A stretch of 64,000 nucleotides of DNA from Bradyrhizobium sp. CB3481 (GTDB lineage: Bacteria > Pseudomonadota > Alphaproteobacteria > Rhizobiales > Xanthobacteraceae), in assembly GCF_029714305.1 (NCBI RefSeq), contig NZ_CP121647.1, forward strand, positions 6,034,501-6,098,500, read 5' to 3'. How positions within the stretch are numbered: the first letter of the stretch is position 1; each line of letters starts with the position of its first letter. The position numbers and the translations under genes are program-made. The notes under the pieces are model-generated. The model did no database searches and had not been told where the DNA came from. It saw only the letters and a program-made list of their open reading frames with translations. Shown in pieces: positions 7,697 through 17,478 of this stretch.

Positions 7697-8830
7697 ATGA
7701 AATCGCCAATCTGCGAGATGCTGGGCATCGAGTTTCCGCTGCTTGCCTTCAGCCATTGCCGCGACGTGGTTGCTGCCGTCAGCCGCGCCGGCGGCTTTGG
7801 CGTTCTGGGCGCGACGGCGCATTCGCCTGAAACCATCGAGCAGGAGCTGAAATGGATCGACGATCACACCGACGGCAAGCCCTACGGGCTCGACGTCTTG
7901 ATCCCGGAGAACATTTCGACCGCGGGTGAGAAGGGTGTCACCTGGAAGAGCCTGGAGGCGCGGATCTCGCCGCAGCATCGCGACTTCACTCGCAACCTTC
8001 TGAAGAAGTACGGCGTTGAGCTGACGACCACCAATGTCGCCGACAACCAGCCGCAGCCGTTCGACGCGCAGCGCGCACTCGATGTGCTTGAGGTCTCGTT
8101 CCGCCACCCGATCAAGCTGATTGCGAACGCGCTCGGCGTTCCGCCCAAGCAGATGATCGACATGGGCCGCAAGCATGGCGTGCCGGTGGCGGCGCTGGTC
8201 GGATCGAAGGAGCACGCGCTGCGGCAGGTTGCGGCGGGAGTCGATATTCTGGTGGCGCAGGGCACCGAGGCCGGCGGCCATTGCGGCGAAGTCTCGACCA
8301 TGGTGCTGGTGCCCGAGGTGATCAAGGCGATCAAGCCTATCCGCGACGTGCCGGTGCTGGCCGCGGGCGGCATCATGACCGGGCGGCAGATGGCGGCCTG
8401 CATGGCGATGGGCGCGGCCGGCGCCTGGACGGGGTCGGTGTGGTTGGCGACGGTGGAATCGGAAACCACGGAAATCTTCCGCGAGAAGATGATCGCGGCC
8501 TCCTCGCGCGACGCCGTCCGCTCCAAAGGACGTACCGGCAAGCCGGCGCGGCAGTTGCGCTCGGTGTGGACCGATGCGTGGGATCGCGGCCCCGATAGCC
8601 CGGGCGCGCTGCCGATGCCGCTGCAAAGCATCATCAGTCGCGACGCCTTCAACTCGATCGACCGCGCCGCGGCGGCCGGTAACGCGCAGGCGCGCGATCT
8701 CGTGACGTATTTTGTCGGCCAGGGCGTCGGCCTGATCGACAGCGTGAAATCCGCCGGCGCCGTGGTGCAGGAATTCAAGGAGGATTTTGCCGATGCGGTG
8801 GAGCATATGAATAGGCTGATGGAGGAGTGA
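7697..8830 (+). CDS. Nitronate monooxygenase family (2-nitropropane dioxygenase-like)
   Basis: The 377-residue FMN TIM-barrel protein has AAVSRAGGFGVLGA near the N-terminus. The phosphate-binding part is GTEAGGHCGEVSTM followed by PVLAAGGIMTGRQMAACMAMGA and GSVWLAT. The family oxidises alkyl nitronates, but many members act on other small substrates or as enoyl-type reductases. AGGAGG stands seven to twelve bases before the ATG at 7697, fixing the start although the frame is open upstream. Nearby monooxygenase, thiolase-like and acyl-CoA dehydrogenase genes suggest a catabolic setting. Confidence 0.88.
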   Translation: MKSPICEMLGIEFPLLAFSHCRDVVAAVSRAGGFGVLGATAHSPETIEQELKWIDDHTDGKPYGLDVLIPENISTAGEKGVTWKSLEARISPQHRDFTRNLLKKYGVELTTTNVADNQPQPFDAQRALDVLEVSFRHPIKLIANALGVPPKQMIDMGRKHGVPVAALVGSKEHALRQVAAGVDILVAQGTEAGGHCGEVSTMVLVPEVIKAIKPIRDVPVLAAGGIMTGRQMAACMAMGAAGAWTGSVWLATVESETTEIFREKMIAASSRDAVRSKGRTGKPARQLRSVWTDAWDRGPDSPGALPMPLQSIISRDAFNSIDRAAAAGNAQARDLVTYFVGQGVGLIDSVKSAGAVVQEFKEDFADAVEHMNRLMEE

Positions 8831-8839
8831 ACTCCACTC

Positions 8840-8965
8840 TCGTAGGGTGGGCAAAGCGACTTGTCCGCCGTAGCTCAACGAGCGAAGGCGGAAGCGTGCC
8901 CACCACCTCCCAGCAGGATGCAAAATGGTGGGCACGTCGCTGGCGCTCCTTTGCCCACCCTACGA
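8840..8965. repeat. Palindromic intergenic repeat, family C
   Basis: Starts TCGTAGGGTGGGCAAAGCG, ends TTTGCCCACCCTACGA, with GTGCCCACC / GGTGGGCAC inner arms and a longer loop than the copy at 1593. It separates the nitronate monooxygenase and thiolase-like genes, which are on the same strand. Confidence 0.9.
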
Positions 8966-8999
8966 AGCTGCGCAATCTGAGAAAGCGAAACAAGAAAAT

Positions 9000-10514
9000 A
9001 TGTCCAACACCTCCCTCCCCGAAGACCGCATTCCCGTCATCGTCGGCGTCGGCGAAATCGTCGACCGTCCGAAGGACATCACCGACGGCCTCGAGCCGCT
9101 GGCGCTGCTCGAGCAGGCGGTGCGGCGGGCGGAGGCCGATAGCGGGACAAAATTGCTCGGCGAGCTCGGCTCGCTCGACGTCGTCAATTTCCTGAGCTGG
9201 CGCTACCGCGATCCAGAGAAGCAGCTTGCCGCAAAACTCGGCGCCAGCCCGGCCCACTGCTATTACGGGCCGGTCGGCGGCGAGAGCCCGATCCGCTACA
9301 TCCACGAAGCGGCCAAGCGTATCGCGCGCGGCGAATGCAGCGTGGCGGTCGTCTGCGGCGCGGAGGCGCAGTCGACCGCGACCAAGGCCGAGCGCGGCGG
9401 CATCACGCTGCCCTGGACGCCGTTCGCCCATGACGTCGAGGAACCGAAGCGCGGCGCGGCGTTCCAGAAGCCGATGGCGGTGAAGCTCGGCGTGTTCAGG
9501 CCGATCACCGTCTATCCGCTCTACGAATCCGCCACGTCAGCGCATTGGGGCCAGACGCCGCGCGAGGCGCTCGCCGAGTCCGGCGCGCTGTGGTCGACCT
9601 ATTCGAAGGTCGCCTCGGAGAATCCGAACGCCTGGCTGAAGAAGCGTTTTTCACCGGAGGAGATCACGACGCCGACGCCGGAAAATCGCCTGATCGCCTG
9701 GCCCTACACGAAACTGATGGTCGCCAATCCGACCGTGAACATGGGCGGCGCGGTGCTGCTGACGTCGCTAGCGAAGGCGCGCGCGGACGGCGTCGCCGAA
9801 GATCGCCTTGTCTATCCCCTTGGCGGGGCCTCGGCGGAAGAGCCGCGCGACTATCTCGTGCGCGACCAGTTCTATGAAAGCCACCCGCAGAACGCGGTGC
9901 TGAAGGCGGTGATGGATCTCGTCAAGGGCGACGGCAAAAAATTCGACGCCATCGAGCTCTATAGCTGCTTCCCCTGCGTGCCCAAGATGGCGCGGCGAAC
10001 GCTCGGCCTGGGGCCCGATGTGCAGCCGACGGTAACCGGCGGCCTCACCTTCTTCGGCGCACCGCTCAATACCTACATGACGCATGCGGCCGTCGCGATG
10101 GTGCGAGCCTTGCGCGAACGCGGCAAGCTCGGCCTGCTCTACGGCCAGGGCGGCTTCGTGACCAAGCATCATGGCCTAGTGCTGTCGCGCGAGGCACCGA
10201 ACGAGGCGCTCGCACAGGATACCAGCGTGCAGGCCGAGGCCGACCGCAATCGCCGCAAGGTGCCGGATTTCGTCACCGAGGCGTCGGGCAAGGGCAAAAT
10301 CGAGAGTTTTACGGTGATCTACAAGGGCAAGGGCGAAGTCGAGCATGGCGTCGTGATGCTACGCACCGAGGCTGACCAACGGGCGCTGGCCCGCATCCCG
10401 GCCAATGATGCGGCGACGCTCAAACATTTGCTGGATCTGGACCGGACGCCGGTGGGCTCAGTCGGCGATGTCGTTACGTCCGGGGACGGCGTGCTGGAGT
10501 GGCGGGTGGGATAG
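9000..10514 (+). CDS. Thiolase-like acetyl-CoA acetyltransferase family protein
   Basis: A 504-residue thiolase-superfamily protein. The N-terminal half has RIPVIVGVGEIVDRP and AVVCGAEAQSTATKAE; the C-terminal half has SCFPCVPK, TGGLTFFGAPLNTYMTH and LLYGQGGFVTKHH, followed by a small beta-rich tail. In my by-eye alignment the position of the N-terminal nucleophilic Cys (CASG in biosynthetic thiolases) is taken by a VGGE stretch, as in some SCP2-type relatives, so classical thiolysis is uncertain. ATG 9000 opens MSNTSLPEDRIPVIVG, with only a weak purine-rich site upstream. Confidence 0.83.
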   Translation: MSNTSLPEDRIPVIVGVGEIVDRPKDITDGLEPLALLEQAVRRAEADSGTKLLGELGSLDVVNFLSWRYRDPEKQLAAKLGASPAHCYYGPVGGESPIRYIHEAAKRIARGECSVAVVCGAEAQSTATKAERGGITLPWTPFAHDVEEPKRGAAFQKPMAVKLGVFRPITVYPLYESATSAHWGQTPREALAESGALWSTYSKVASENPNAWLKKRFSPEEITTPTPENRLIAWPYTKLMVANPTVNMGGAVLLTSLAKARADGVAEDRLVYPLGGASAEEPRDYLVRDQFYESHPQNAVLKAVMDLVKGDGKKFDAIELYSCFPCVPKMARRTLGLGPDVQPTVTGGLTFFGAPLNTYMTHAAVAMVRALRERGKLGLLYGQGGFVTKHHGLVLSREAPNEALAQDTSVQAEADRNRRKVPDFVTEASGKGKIESFTVIYKGKGEVEHGVVMLRTEADQRALARIPANDAATLKHLLDLDRTPVGSVGDVVTSGDGVLEWRVG

Positions 10515-10626
10515 CCTCCCACCCCCCGGTTCCCGGCCCTGCGTGCGGCATAACCGCACTTCGTCCCGGGCCGCCTGTCGTGTATGAATGACGAAGCGCG
10601 AACCGGCATTTCAGTCAGGATACCTA

Positions 10627-12162
10627 ATGGCAAGTCGATCCAGGACGGCGCGGACCACGATGGCGGCGCGGCGTTGGGGTCCCCATGCCGTTATGGCACT
10701 CACGGCGATGGCCGCCGTGGCGGCGCTGAGCGCAGATGCCGCGGCGCGAGAGACGCGCCCCGCGCCCGTCAAGGAGGCGATGGCGCCGCGCGATGCCGGC
10801 GAGCCGATCATGGCCATCGTGTCGATCAAGACCCAGCATGTCACCTTCTACGACGCCGACGGATGGATCCTGCGCGCGCCGGTCTCTACCGGCATCACGG
10901 GACGCGAGACGCCGGCCGGCATCTTCGCGGTCGTCGACAAGGAAAAGGACCACCACTCGAACATGTATGACGATGCCTCGATGCCGAACATGCAGCGCAT
11001 CACCTGGAATGGCATCGCCCTGCATGGTGGGCCCCTGCCCGGCTATGCGGCCTCGCACGGCTGCGTGCGGATGCCGTTCGGCTTTGCCGAGAGGTTGTTC
11101 GACAAGACGCGGATCGGCATGCGGGTGATCATCTCGCCTGAGAACGCCGAGCCGGTGGAGTTCTCTCATCCGGCGCTGCCGGTACCGAACCGGGAGGCGC
11201 TTGCGGCCGCGCCGGCCAAGGCGGAGGCGCTTCCCCGCGAGGCGGCCGAGGCCGCCAAGACGGCCGATGCTGCGAAGAAGGCCGCGGCAACGGCCGCACG
11301 CGACACGGCTGCCCTGACGGCCTCGCTGCGCAAGCTGGAGGGACTGAAAGCGCGCGCTGATGCCGAACTCGCCTCCATCGAGAAGGCCCTTGCTTCAGCC
11401 AAGACCGACGAGGCCAAGGCGCGCGCCGAGGAGCTCAAGCAAAAGGTCTCGGCCAAGGCCGCGGAGCTTGCAACACAGCTCGACACCGCCAAAGCCGACG
11501 CGAAATCGAAGCTCGAGGCGGCGGCCGCGGCCAAGGACGCCGCCAAGGCGGCCCAAATGAAGAAGGCCGACACCGCCAAGGCGGCGAGCGAGGCCAAGCT
11601 CGCGCTCGCGCCGGTCTCGATCTATGTCAGCCGCGCGACGCAGATGCTTTACGTGCGCCGCCCGACGGAAAAGCCGGCACCCGATGGCGGCGGCGTGGTG
11701 TTCGATGCCACGATCGAGGTTCCCATCAATATCCGCAATCCCGACAGGCCGATCGGCACGCATGTGTTCACGGCGATGGCGCGCAACGAAACAGGCCTGC
11801 GCTGGACCGCGGTCACCATCGACAATGGCGACAACGCCAAATCCGCCCTCGACCGCATCACCATCCCGCAGGAGGTGCTCGATCGGATCGCGCCGACCGC
11901 GGTGGCGCGATCCTCGATCATCATTTCCGACGAGCCGCTGAGCAAAGAGACCAATTATCGCACCGAGTTCGTGACGGTGCTCAGCAATCAGCCGCAGGGC
12001 GGCTTCATCACGCGCAAGCCCACGCCGCCCGACATGCTGATTGCCGGCGAGAACGACGATGGCTTCGGCTCTTTTTTCCAGCCCAGCTGGAATTCGCAAT
12101 CGGTCAATACACGCCGGCGCGGTGCCCAGGACTATCAGCCGATGCAACCGCGCTGGTGGTAG
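10627..12162 (+). CDS. L,D-transpeptidase (YkuD) with second YkuD-like region
   Basis: Residues 1-40 form an exported signal (basic start, hydrophobic AVMALTAMAAVAAL, Ala-rich cleavage region). Residues 60-160 are a YkuD catalytic domain with His133 in HGGPLPGY and the catalytic SHGC at 143-146 (Cys146), which cross-links peptidoglycan 3-3 in the periplasm. Residues 190-325 are an Ala/Lys/Glu-rich likely coiled coil. Residues 329-470 again resemble the start of a YkuD domain (VSIYVSRATQMLYV, GTHVFTA) but lack His and SHGC. I prefer ATG 10627, preceded by AGGA; ATG 10588 would add 13 residues. It ends 12 bases from the convergent chemoreceptor gene. Confidence 0.87.
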   Translation: MASRSRTARTTMAARRWGPHAVMALTAMAAVAALSADAAARETRPAPVKEAMAPRDAGEPIMAIVSIKTQHVTFYDADGWILRAPVSTGITGRETPAGIFAVVDKEKDHHSNMYDDASMPNMQRITWNGIALHGGPLPGYAASHGCVRMPFGFAERLFDKTRIGMRVIISPENAEPVEFSHPALPVPNREALAAAPAKAEALPREAAEAAKTADAAKKAAATAARDTAALTASLRKLEGLKARADAELASIEKALASAKTDEAKARAEELKQKVSAKAAELATQLDTAKADAKSKLEAAAAAKDAAKAAQMKKADTAKAASEAKLALAPVSIYVSRATQMLYVRRPTEKPAPDGGGVVFDATIEVPINIRNPDRPIGTHVFTAMARNETGLRWTAVTIDNGDNAKSALDRITIPQEVLDRIAPTAVARSSIIISDEPLSKETNYRTEFVTVLSNQPQGGFITRKPTPPDMLIAGENDDGFGSFFQPSWNSQSVNTRRRGAQDYQPMQPRWW

Positions 12163-12174
12163 GACCGCCTCTCG

Positions 12175-13914
12175 TCACGCCGCGCGCACCGTATCGAGGA
12201 ACTTGCCGACCTCCATCTTGAGACGGTTAGAGTCGGTGGAAAGCGACTGTGCCGCCGAAAGCACCTGCGCGGAGGCGGAGCCGGTTTCGCCGGCGCCGCG
12301 CTGGACGTCGGTGATGTTGCTCGATACCTGCTGGGTACCCTCGGCCGCCTGCTGCACGTTGCGGGAGATTTCCTGGGTCGCGGCGCCCTGCTCTTCCACG
12401 GCCGCGGCAATCGTCGAGGCGATCTCCGCCAGCCTCTCGATCGTGCCGCTGATCTCCTTGATTGCGCCGACCGACTCCTGCGTCGCGCCCTGGATGCTTG
12501 ATATCTGCTGGCCGATCTCGCCGGTGGCCTTGGCGGTCTGCTCAGCCAGCGCCTTGACCTCGGAAGCCACCACGGCAAAGCCGCGTCCGGCTTCACCGGC
12601 GCGCGCCGCCTCGATCGTGGCATTGAGCGCAAGCAGGTTGGTCTGGCCCGCGATGGTGTTGATGAGCTCGACGACGTCGCCGATGCGGGCGGCCGCTTTC
12701 GACAATTCGCTGACGCGGTCGTTGGTGATGCGCGCCTGGTCGACCGCCTCGCCGGCCATGCGCGCCGATTCCTGCACCTGGCGGCTGATCTCGTTGACGG
12801 AGGAAGACAGCTCTTCGGTCGCCGACGCCACTGATTGCACATTGGTGGACGCTTCTTCCGAAGCAGCCGCCACCGTCGTGGTCACTTCCTGGGCACGCCG
12901 GGCGGTCGCGGTCAGCGTTTTGGCCGAAGCCTCGAGTTCGGTCGAGGCGGACGAGACGGTTTCGACGATCTCGCCGACCGCGGCCTCGAAGGAATCGGCG
13001 AGGCGGACCATTTCGGCTTTGCGCTGTTGCGCCGCGATCTGATCCTGCTTCATCTTGGCCTCCCCCTCGTCGCGAGCTTTCTGCTCGGAGACAATCTTGA
13101 ACTTTTCCACGGCGCCGGCGACCGCGCCGAGTTCGTCCTTGCGTCCGAGACCCGGCAGCATCACGGCAAAATTGCCGCCGGCGAGCTCATCCATCGCGCT
13201 GCTCAGCGCGCCCATCGGGCGGGCGATCGTGAAGAAGGAGAAGATGCTCGTTGCGATCAACAGCAGCATCGTTCCGATGCCGATCGCCATGGATTCCCAT
13301 TCGACCGCAGTCATTTCCGCGGCAGCCTGGGCCGCCTGCTCTTTCACGCTGTGCTTGGCAAAATCGGCGATCTGGTCGGCAAGCGGCTCGAGCTCGGCAA
13401 CGATCGGCAGCGTCGTCTCGCGCGCGATGCGCTTGACTTCGTCGAACGCTTTTGCAGCGGCATCGCTGCCAGCGCCCGCAGCAATCGCCTGGGCGCGAAC
13501 GGCCGCGATCTGCAGGGCGCCCTTCTCGTAGTCCGCGGCCCTGGTCTTGAGCTTCTCGATCCGTGCGCGGTTCTCGGCGGATTTGGACAGCTTCATCATT
13601 TCGTCAGAGTACTTGTTCACTGATGCCAATCGGGCCGACAGATAGTCCTTTGCCTTCTGCAGGTCGGCCGCACTCTCCGCGAGGCGCAGGTCACGCACGC
13701 CGATCTGCATGCCGCGTATCGACGCCTTTACGTCCACCGCATCTCGCGCGATGGCCTGCTGGCCGGCCGTGCGCACGTCGAGATCGCGCATCGCCGCGTT
13801 GGAACGGATCTGCACGATCACCATCGTGGCGACGAGCAGAACACCGAGGCCCGAGGCAATGCCGAGCTTGGCGCCGATTGAGAGATTGAGAAGGAGACGG
13901 GTGATGCCGGACAT
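12175..13914 (-). CDS. Methyl-accepting chemotaxis protein (short helical sensor)
   Basis: This 579-residue receptor has a transmembrane helix at about 11-34, a periplasmic all-helical sensor of roughly 170 residues (35-205), a second helix at 207-230, a HAMP domain to about 285 and a cytoplasmic signalling domain. The kinase-control tip contains [20 protein letters not shown]. It ends KFLDTVRAA with no NWETF-type CheR/CheB tether. It senses an unknown ligand and controls a CheA/CheW array. ATG 13914 opens [16 protein letters not shown]. It is the downstream-most of four similar same-strand receptors (12.2-21.4 kb). Confidence 0.93.
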   Translation of the reverse strand: MSGITRLLLNLSIGAKLGIASGLGVLLVATMVIVQIRSNAAMRDLDVRTAGQQAIARDAVDVKASIRGMQIGVRDLRLAESAADLQKAKDYLSARLASVNKYSDEMMKLSKSAENRARIEKLKTRAADYEKGALQIAAVRAQAIAAGAGSDAAAKAFDEVKRIARETTLPIVAELEPLADQIADFAKHSVKEQAAQAAAEMTAVEWESMAIGIGTMLLLIATSIFSFFTIARPMGALSSAMDELAGGNFAVMLPGLGRKDELGAVAGAVEKFKIVSEQKARDEGEAKMKQDQIAAQQRKAEMVRLADSFEAAVGEIVETVSSASTELEASAKTLTATARRAQEVTTTVAAASEEASTNVQSVASATEELSSSVNEISRQVQESARMAGEAVDQARITNDRVSELSKAAARIGDVVELINTIAGQTNLLALNATIEAARAGEAGRGFAVVASEVKALAEQTAKATGEIGQQISSIQGATQESVGAIKEISGTIERLAEIASTIAAAVEEQGAATQEISRNVQQAAEGTQQVSSNITDVQRGAGETGSASAQVLSAAQSLSTDSNRLKMEVGKFLDTVRAA

Positions 13915-14148
13915 GACAGGAGTCCTCGCGAACAGGATGAATTGGACCGCTTGAGAAGACCGTCTGTTCCCGACCGGGGATAACGGTTTGGCAGGCGCCG
14001 GGCCATGCGGACGAGCCGGTTCGTTGCGAACGAAGGGCTCCTGTGGCGACAACGGCCACAGAGCGGCATCCTTGGTCGCCAAGATTCCATGCGTTGGTTA
14101 ATTAGCGACTAAGTCGATCCAGGTTCACGGACCGGTAGTACTACGGAA

Positions 14149-15114
14149 TCACGGCGTACACTTCGGAAGCCCGCGAGCCGCCGATAACGTCTGCTGCGGT
14201 GTCTCACCGAATAATTCGCGGTAGAGCGAAGTAAACTCGCCCATGTGCCAGAAGCCGTTCTGAAGCGCAACGGCCTTGATCGATTGCGGTTCTATCCGCA
14301 CCAGCTGCTGACGCACGTTCCACAGCCGCCGCAGCCGCATATAGCGGTGCATGCTCATCCCGCGAATGGCAACCACGGCGTTATGCAGCGTCCGCACCGA
14401 GACCCCAAGCTGCCGCGCCACGTCGGCGCTGTACAGCGTCTTGCCGGCGTTGACGGCGACGAACTCGTCGAATTTCCGGACTAGCGCCAGATAGTGGTTC
14501 AGGCCGAGGCGCTTGCCTTCAGGGGCCGGCGACGCCGCAGCCACCGCCAGATCGATCGCCTGCAGCATCGATTCCTCGATGCTCTCGATCACGTTTGGCT
14601 GAGCTAGCGTATCGGGAGAATGCGATGCGAGCATCAGCACATCGCGCAACATGGTCCGTAGCGCGTCGAACCTGACGTAGTCCGTGCCGATCACCTGGGC
14701 CCGGTCGTCTTCGCCCGGCCAGCCGCGATCGTCGACGGAATCGAAATTCACGAAAGCGACGAGATTGGCCTGCTGCTCGACGATCTCGCATTTCGCGGTG
14801 CCCTTGACCAGCAACAGCACGGGCGGGCGCGCCTCCATCCCGTTGAAGATCAGCGATGCCTCGTCCTCCATCAGCAAGCCGATGATCGCGCCGGTCGTGG
14901 AGTATTGCACCTGGAGAATTCGCGGAAACGTCCGCTGCAGGTAGACCGTGCAGCCCTTCAGCCTCAGCGACGCGAACGACGCGGCGAAGTTCCGGACGCC
15001 GAGCGGAATGCTGCTCGCATCGCCCAATCCTTCTATCCTCCGGAAATGATCAAAATCCGGAGACCGGCTGATCTTCACGAAGTCGGATTCAACTAGTTCA
15101 TCAAGCAACGACAC
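14149..15114 (-). CDS. AraC-family transcriptional regulator
   Basis: A 321-residue regulator with a GTG start at 15114. The N-terminal two thirds resemble an AraC_binding_2-like effector region (SFASLRLKGCTVYLQR). The C-terminal third carries the paired helix-turn-helix of AraC/XylS proteins (LYSADVARQLGVSVRTLHNAV, then IKAVALQNGFWHMGEFTSLYRELFGETP). It sits on the same strand between two chemoreceptor genes with more than 200 bases on either side, so it probably has its own promoter. The target genes and effector are unknown. Confidence 0.9.
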   Translation of the reverse strand: MSLLDELVESDFVKISRSPDFDHFRRIEGLGDASSIPLGVRNFAASFASLRLKGCTVYLQRTFPRILQVQYSTTGAIIGLLMEDEASLIFNGMEARPPVLLLVKGTAKCEIVEQQANLVAFVNFDSVDDRGWPGEDDRAQVIGTDYVRFDALRTMLRDVLMLASHSPDTLAQPNVIESIEESMLQAIDLAVAAASPAPEGKRLGLNHYLALVRKFDEFVAVNAGKTLYSADVARQLGVSVRTLHNAVVAIRGMSMHRYMRLRRLWNVRQQLVRIEPQSIKAVALQNGFWHMGEFTSLYRELFGETPQQTLSAARGLPKCTP

Positions 15115-15488
15115 GCGGCGGTCATCCGAGCCGTCGGTAGCGATCGTTGCAACAACGAAAAAGCGCTAGCCGGGATTGAGAGAGATCGAATGCGCAACTT
15201 GACCATGGCGGACGGGTGCTTCGATGCACCCTGCCATCGGATGAAGCGTCTTGAGTCCTGAGTCGTCTTGGTTGACGCAGAACACGTGGCATCGGATCCT
15301 GGCACCAGGTCTTTCTCGATGCCCCTGCACCTTACCTATTTTTCCCGGCTACGGAAATTCGTTCGCCACATTCAGGCCAAGTTTCACTCAGGACGATTGG
15401 TCGGCCGACATCGCAATCGCCATTTTACGATCTGGGGATGTCTCCCGTGCCTCGTGCAGCCGAAAACCCCGGATGCCCGTGGCAGTTC
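15115..15488. other. Intergenic stretch, no gene seen
   Basis: Between the AraC gene and the hairpins beyond the next chemoreceptor I see no convincing gene on either strand: open frames here are short, lack ribosome sites and resemble nothing. It probably holds the AraC promoter (reading leftward). Confidence 0.6.
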
Positions 15489-15543
15489 GCGTCTCCGATT
15501 CGGAGACGCCGTGATCGCGAAGCCGGCAGAAGCGGCCGGCTTC
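15489..15543 (-). terminator. Two successive stem-loops after a chemoreceptor gene
   Basis: Bases 15489-15509 form a perfect dyad GCGTCTCCGA-T-TCGGAGACGC, and 15519-15543 pair GAAGCCGGC with GCCGGCTTC. They lie 21 bases beyond the stop of the minus-strand receptor gene. Neither is followed by a clear T tract, so termination is only a suggestion. Confidence 0.4.
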
Positions 15544-15564
15544 GGCGCGGGGTCGATGCGCCAA

Positions 15565-17265
15565 TCAGGCCGCCCGCACCGAATCGAGGAACTTGCCGAC
15601 TTCCTGCTTCAGGCGGTTGCTGTCGCCCGACAGCGACTGCGCCGCCGTGAGCACCTGGGACGATGCGGAGCCGGTTTCGTTGGCGCCGCGCTGCACATCG
15701 GCAATATTGGTGGACACCCGCTGGGTGCCCATCGCCGCCTGCTGCACGTTGCGGGAAATTTCCTGCGTCGCCGCGCCCTGCTCTTCCACGGCCGCCGCGA
15801 TGGCCGACGAGATCTCCGACAGCTTCTCGATGGTGCCGCTGATCGCCTGGATCGCGTTGACGGATTCCTGGGTCGCCGCCTGGATACCGGTGATCTGCTG
15901 GCCGATCTCGCCGGTGGCCTTTGCCGTCTGCTCGGCCAGTGCCTTGACCTCGGAGGCGACCACTGCGAAGCCGCGGCCGGCCTCGCCGGCGCGCGCCGCC
16001 TCGATGGTGGCGTTGAGCGCGAGCAGGTTGGTCTGACCCGCAATGGTGTTGATGAGTTCGACGACGTCGCCGATGCGGGTCGCCGCCTTCGACAATTCGC
16101 TGACGCGCTCGTTGGTGGTGCGGGCTTGACCCACGGCATCATTGGCCATCCGCGCCGATTCCTGGACCTGGCGGCTGATCTCGGTGACGGACGAGGCCAT
16201 TTCCTCGGTGGCCGACGCCACCGACTGCACGTTGGTCGACGCCTCTTCGGAGGCGGCGGCGACCGTCGTCGTCAGAACCTGCGCGCGTTCCGCAGTCGCC
16301 GTGAGCGTGCCCGCCGATATCTCGAGCTGGCTGGACGCCGACGATACGGTCTCGACGATGCGGCCGACCGCAGTCTCGAAATCATCGGCCATCTTGTTCA
16401 TGTCCGTCCTGCGGCTCGCCACGGCGCGGCTCTCGGCGGCGCGCTGCTCGGCCTCCAGCGACTGCCGCTCGACGGCATTACGCTTGAATACCTCGACGGC
16501 CTTGGCCATCTCGCCGATCTCGTCGCCGCGTCCGACGCCTGATACCTCGATGTCGAGCTTGCCGCTGGCAAGGTCGTTCATCGTGGCGGTCATCCGCTGC
16601 AACGGGGCGGTGATGCTGCGCGCCACGAAGATCGACACCGCAAGCATGAACAGCAGGATGGCGCCGGCGACGATCAGGGAGCGCTGGGTCGATACCCAGG
16701 TCTGCGCCTTCAGGTCGTCGATATAGACGCCGGTACCGATGACCCAGTTCCACGGCGCAAAGCCGACCACGAAGGACAGTTTTGGTTGCGGCTTGTCGAA
16801 TCCCGGCTTGGGCCATTCGTAGGGCACGAAGCCGGAGCCGTCTTTCTTGACCGCATCGACGAAGTCGACGAACAGCAGCTTGCCGTTCGGATCCTTATAA
16901 GAGGAGAGATCGCTGCCGTTCATTTCCGGCTTGATCGGATGCATCACCATTTTGGGATGCATGTCGTTGATCCAGTAATAGTCGTTGCTACCGTAGCGAA
17001 GCGCCGATATCCGCGCCATCGCCCGCTTTTGCGCGTCGGCGTCCGAAACGCCGCCCTTCTGCGTGGCGGCATGCTCTTCCTTGACGATGCCGAGTGCGAG
17101 CTCGCCGAGATGCTTCAGCTCAATCTGCTTCTGCTGATACAGGCTCGCGGCCAGCTCGCGCGACTCGAGATAGGTAACGCCGAGCAGCCCGGCGAAGCTC
17201 AGGCAGATGAGGGCATAAATCCTTCGGCCAACGGTCATCCTGACCCGGCTCATCATTGCAAACAT
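15565..17265 (-). CDS. Methyl-accepting chemotaxis protein with single Cache sensor
   Basis: A 566-residue receptor. A transmembrane helix at about 14-32 is followed by a periplasmic sensor (35-190) with [20 protein letters not shown] and [14 protein letters not shown], characteristic of the sCache_2 domain that binds small organic acids in known members. The second helix is at about 197-216, then HAMP and a signalling domain nearly identical to those of the flanking receptors, ending [13 protein letters not shown] stands seven bases before ATG 17265, fixing the start. Confidence 0.94.
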   Translation of the reverse strand: MFAMMSRVRMTVGRRIYALICLSFAGLLGVTYLESRELAASLYQQKQIELKHLGELALGIVKEEHAATQKGGVSDADAQKRAMARISALRYGSNDYYWINDMHPKMVMHPIKPEMNGSDLSSYKDPNGKLLFVDFVDAVKKDGSGFVPYEWPKPGFDKPQPKLSFVVGFAPWNWVIGTGVYIDDLKAQTWVSTQRSLIVAGAILLFMLAVSIFVARSITAPLQRMTATMNDLASGKLDIEVSGVGRGDEIGEMAKAVEVFKRNAVERQSLEAEQRAAESRAVASRRTDMNKMADDFETAVGRIVETVSSASSQLEISAGTLTATAERAQVLTTTVAAASEEASTNVQSVASATEEMASSVTEISRQVQESARMANDAVGQARTTNERVSELSKAATRIGDVVELINTIAGQTNLLALNATIEAARAGEAGRGFAVVASEVKALAEQTAKATGEIGQQITGIQAATQESVNAIQAISGTIEKLSEISSAIAAAVEEQGAATQEISRNVQQAAMGTQRVSTNIADVQRGANETGSASSQVLTAAQSLSGDSNRLKQEVGKFLDSVRAA

Positions 17266-17428
17266 GATCGATCTCCACGCGACGACGAGGGTCGTCCGTC
17301 CCCAGCTTCGCGGAATCGTATAGGTGAGCGGCTTTCTACCCGTTAATTTCGCGGTCCGTAGATTTACGGATTTTCCGTCATCCGGAACGCGCGGCCCGCG
17401 CCCTCAGGCCGCCCGCACAAACAAGAAG

Positions 17429-17454
17429 GCCCGCCCCTTGTTTCAGGGACGGGC
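17429..17454 (-). terminator. Rho-independent-type terminator
   Basis: GCCCGCCCC pairs with GGGACGGGC around an eight-base loop. On the minus strand it is followed by CTTCTTGTTTG, and on the plus strand by TTTT, so it could act both ways. It lies 25 bases past the stop of the 676-residue receptor gene. Confidence 0.7.
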
Positions 17455-17478
17455 TTTTCACTTTACGGGTCTGGTGAC

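Noticed and set aside
7640..8935. Minus-strand open frame of about 430 codons opposite nitronate monooxygenase
   Set aside because: Shadow of the strongly supported plus-strand gene, no ribosome site, runs into a repeat.
15268..16542. Plus-strand open frame reading through the spacer and antisense to a chemoreceptor
   Set aside because: Gly/Arg-rich shadow of the signalling domain; no start signal.
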